From: Bacteroidota bacterium
Lineage (GTDB): Bacteria > Bacteroidota > Bacteroidia > CAIKAF01
Direction: 5' to 3'
DNA length: 64,000 nucleotides
NCBI GenBank assembly: GCA_016866335.1
Contig: VGMT01000007.1
Span: forward strand, 36,015-100,014
The translations under genes were made by a program, and so were the position numbers. Below the pieces are notes generated by a model, which did not search any database, was not told the DNA's origin, and worked only from the letters and a program-made list of their open reading frames with translations. Positions 63,406-64,000 of the stretch are shown here, piece after piece; positions within the stretch are counted from its first letter, which is position 1; each line of letters begins with the position of its first letter.

Positions 63406-64000
63406 ATTCAAAAACCAGGGTTAGCAATTGGGGGAACTACCCCCATATTCAGGCTGATTTTAAGCCCTGGCCTTTGCCGGTAAACCCACCTAAAATTGCA
63501 AGGGGAATGGGCCGGTGTTACGGAGACAGTGCTTTGGCAGAAAATATTGTGGATACCCGAAGTTTGAATCACTTTTTGGATTTTGATTCGAACAGCGGTT
63601 TGCTAACGGTTCAAGCTGGGGTAACCTTCGATGAAATCCTTCAGGTTTTTGTGCCCAGAGGCTGGTTCTTGCCCGTAACCCCCGGTACCCGATTTGTAAC
63701 AGCCGGTGGAGCGCTGGCCAGCGACGTTCATGGAAAAAACCACCATAAAGATGGCAGTTTTTCTGACCATGTAGTATGGTTTGAATTGCATACGGCCTCC
63801 GGACAGAATCTTCGATGCAGCCGCAGCGAAAATGCAGAGCTATTTTACCTAAGTTTAGGGGGAATGGGGCTTACAGGGATAATTCTTTCTTTGGCCTTTT
63901 ACCTAAAACCAATTGAAACGGCCTTCATTCGCCAGCATACGGTTCGATGCGAGAACCTTGACGATACCATGGTGGGTTTGGAGTCGTACGGAAATTGGAC
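63402..64000 (+). CDS. DprE1-like FAD oxidoreductase (3' part outside window)
   Basis: 199 codons from GTG 63402 to the window edge. Reads NPPKIARGMGRCYGDSALAE, PRGWFLPVTPGTRFVTAGGA, then SDVHGKNHHKDGSFSDHVVW and LGGMGLTGIILSLAFYLKPI, all close to decaprenylphosphoryl-beta-D-ribose 2'-oxidase (DprE1). It would oxidise the 2'-OH of polyprenyl-phospho-ribose, the first half of epimerisation to arabinose. The active-site Cys region is outside the window. No signal peptide. Confidence 0.85.
   Translation, partial: MNSKTRVSNWGNYPHIQADFKPWPLPVNPPKIARGMGRCYGDSALAENIVDTRSLNHFLDFDSNSGLLTVQAGVTFDEILQVFVPRGWFLPVTPGTRFVTAGGALASDVHGKNHHKDGSFSDHVVWFELHTASGQNLRCSRSENAELFYLSLGGMGLTGIILSLAFYLKPIETAFIRQHTVRCENLDDTMVGLESYGNW

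Overview
The window reads as chromosomal DNA of a Gram-negative Bacteroidota, most likely order Flavobacteriales. Supporting signs are repeated promoters of the Bacteroidota type (TTG, about 18-22 nt, TAnnTTTG), a zinc-free flavobacterial-type ribosomal protein L32, TonB receptors with carboxypeptidase-regulatory-like N-termini, OstA-like and LptC proteins, and a purA-STAS-fur-rsh block. No prophage, CRISPR array, rRNA or defence island was recognised. Gene density is high, with many ATGA or GTGA overlaps.

Layout. 1-5.1 kb: partial DUF4397 protein, GlcD-type FAD oxidase, YugP-type Zn peptidase, GNAT protein, TrmN6. 5.1-14.9 kb (minus strand): coaX, outer-membrane protein, TPR protein, lptC and CNNM/CBS protein as an envelope operon, then tRNA-Phe with its terminator, a small beta-barrel protein, an M16 peptidase and cdd. 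15.1-19.5 kb: leucyl aminopeptidase-pdxA and atpDC. 19.5-24.9 kb (minus): NSS transporter with a previously uncalled 35-aa subunit, FAH-domain protein, truncated esterase, and an Hpt/NtrC-like regulator pair. 25-28.2 kb: miaE, Gly-rich secreted protein, CPA2 antiporter. 28.3-33.9 kb: two TonB receptors, one paired with a heme-oxygenase-like gene behind a palindromic operator, the other under a TPP riboswitch. 34.1-40 kb: ostA-like, purA, STAS, fur, rsh. 40-51.3 kb: mscL, ftcD, CPBP protein, sigma-54 regulator, hmgA-hppD tyrosine catabolism, lolD-like ABC protein, DUF6787, WD40-like beta-propeller protein, nadE. 51.6-59.5 kb: rho, yceD-rpmF-plsX-fabH, DUF2911, 2OG oxygenase, small secreted proteins. 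59.5-64 kb: a decayed insertion element with tandem repeats, an orphan coiled-coil gene, a nucleotide-sugar epimerase, and a UbiA/DprE1 pair resembling decaprenyl-phospho-arabinose synthesis.

The most striking feature is a dispersed GC-rich element of 142-144 bp present five times (1997, 23014, 33992, 57554, 61252). Every copy lies within about 35 bp of a stop codon. Each folds into one long hairpin whose stems change sequence between copies while pairing is kept; the apical loop TCCYAARGTC and the outer ends GGGCGG and (T)CAATCCCTGCCGC stay nearly fixed. This is the best candidate for an undescribed structured RNA or non-autonomous palindromic element.

A second find is an 870-bp insertion (59554-60423) with perfect 12-bp terminal inverted repeats, flanked by a perfect 57-bp direct repeat. 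It carries only the promoter, ribosome site and first 35 codons of an IS1634-like transposase plus 87-bp tandem repeats. Such long target duplications are a known peculiarity of IS1634-type elements.
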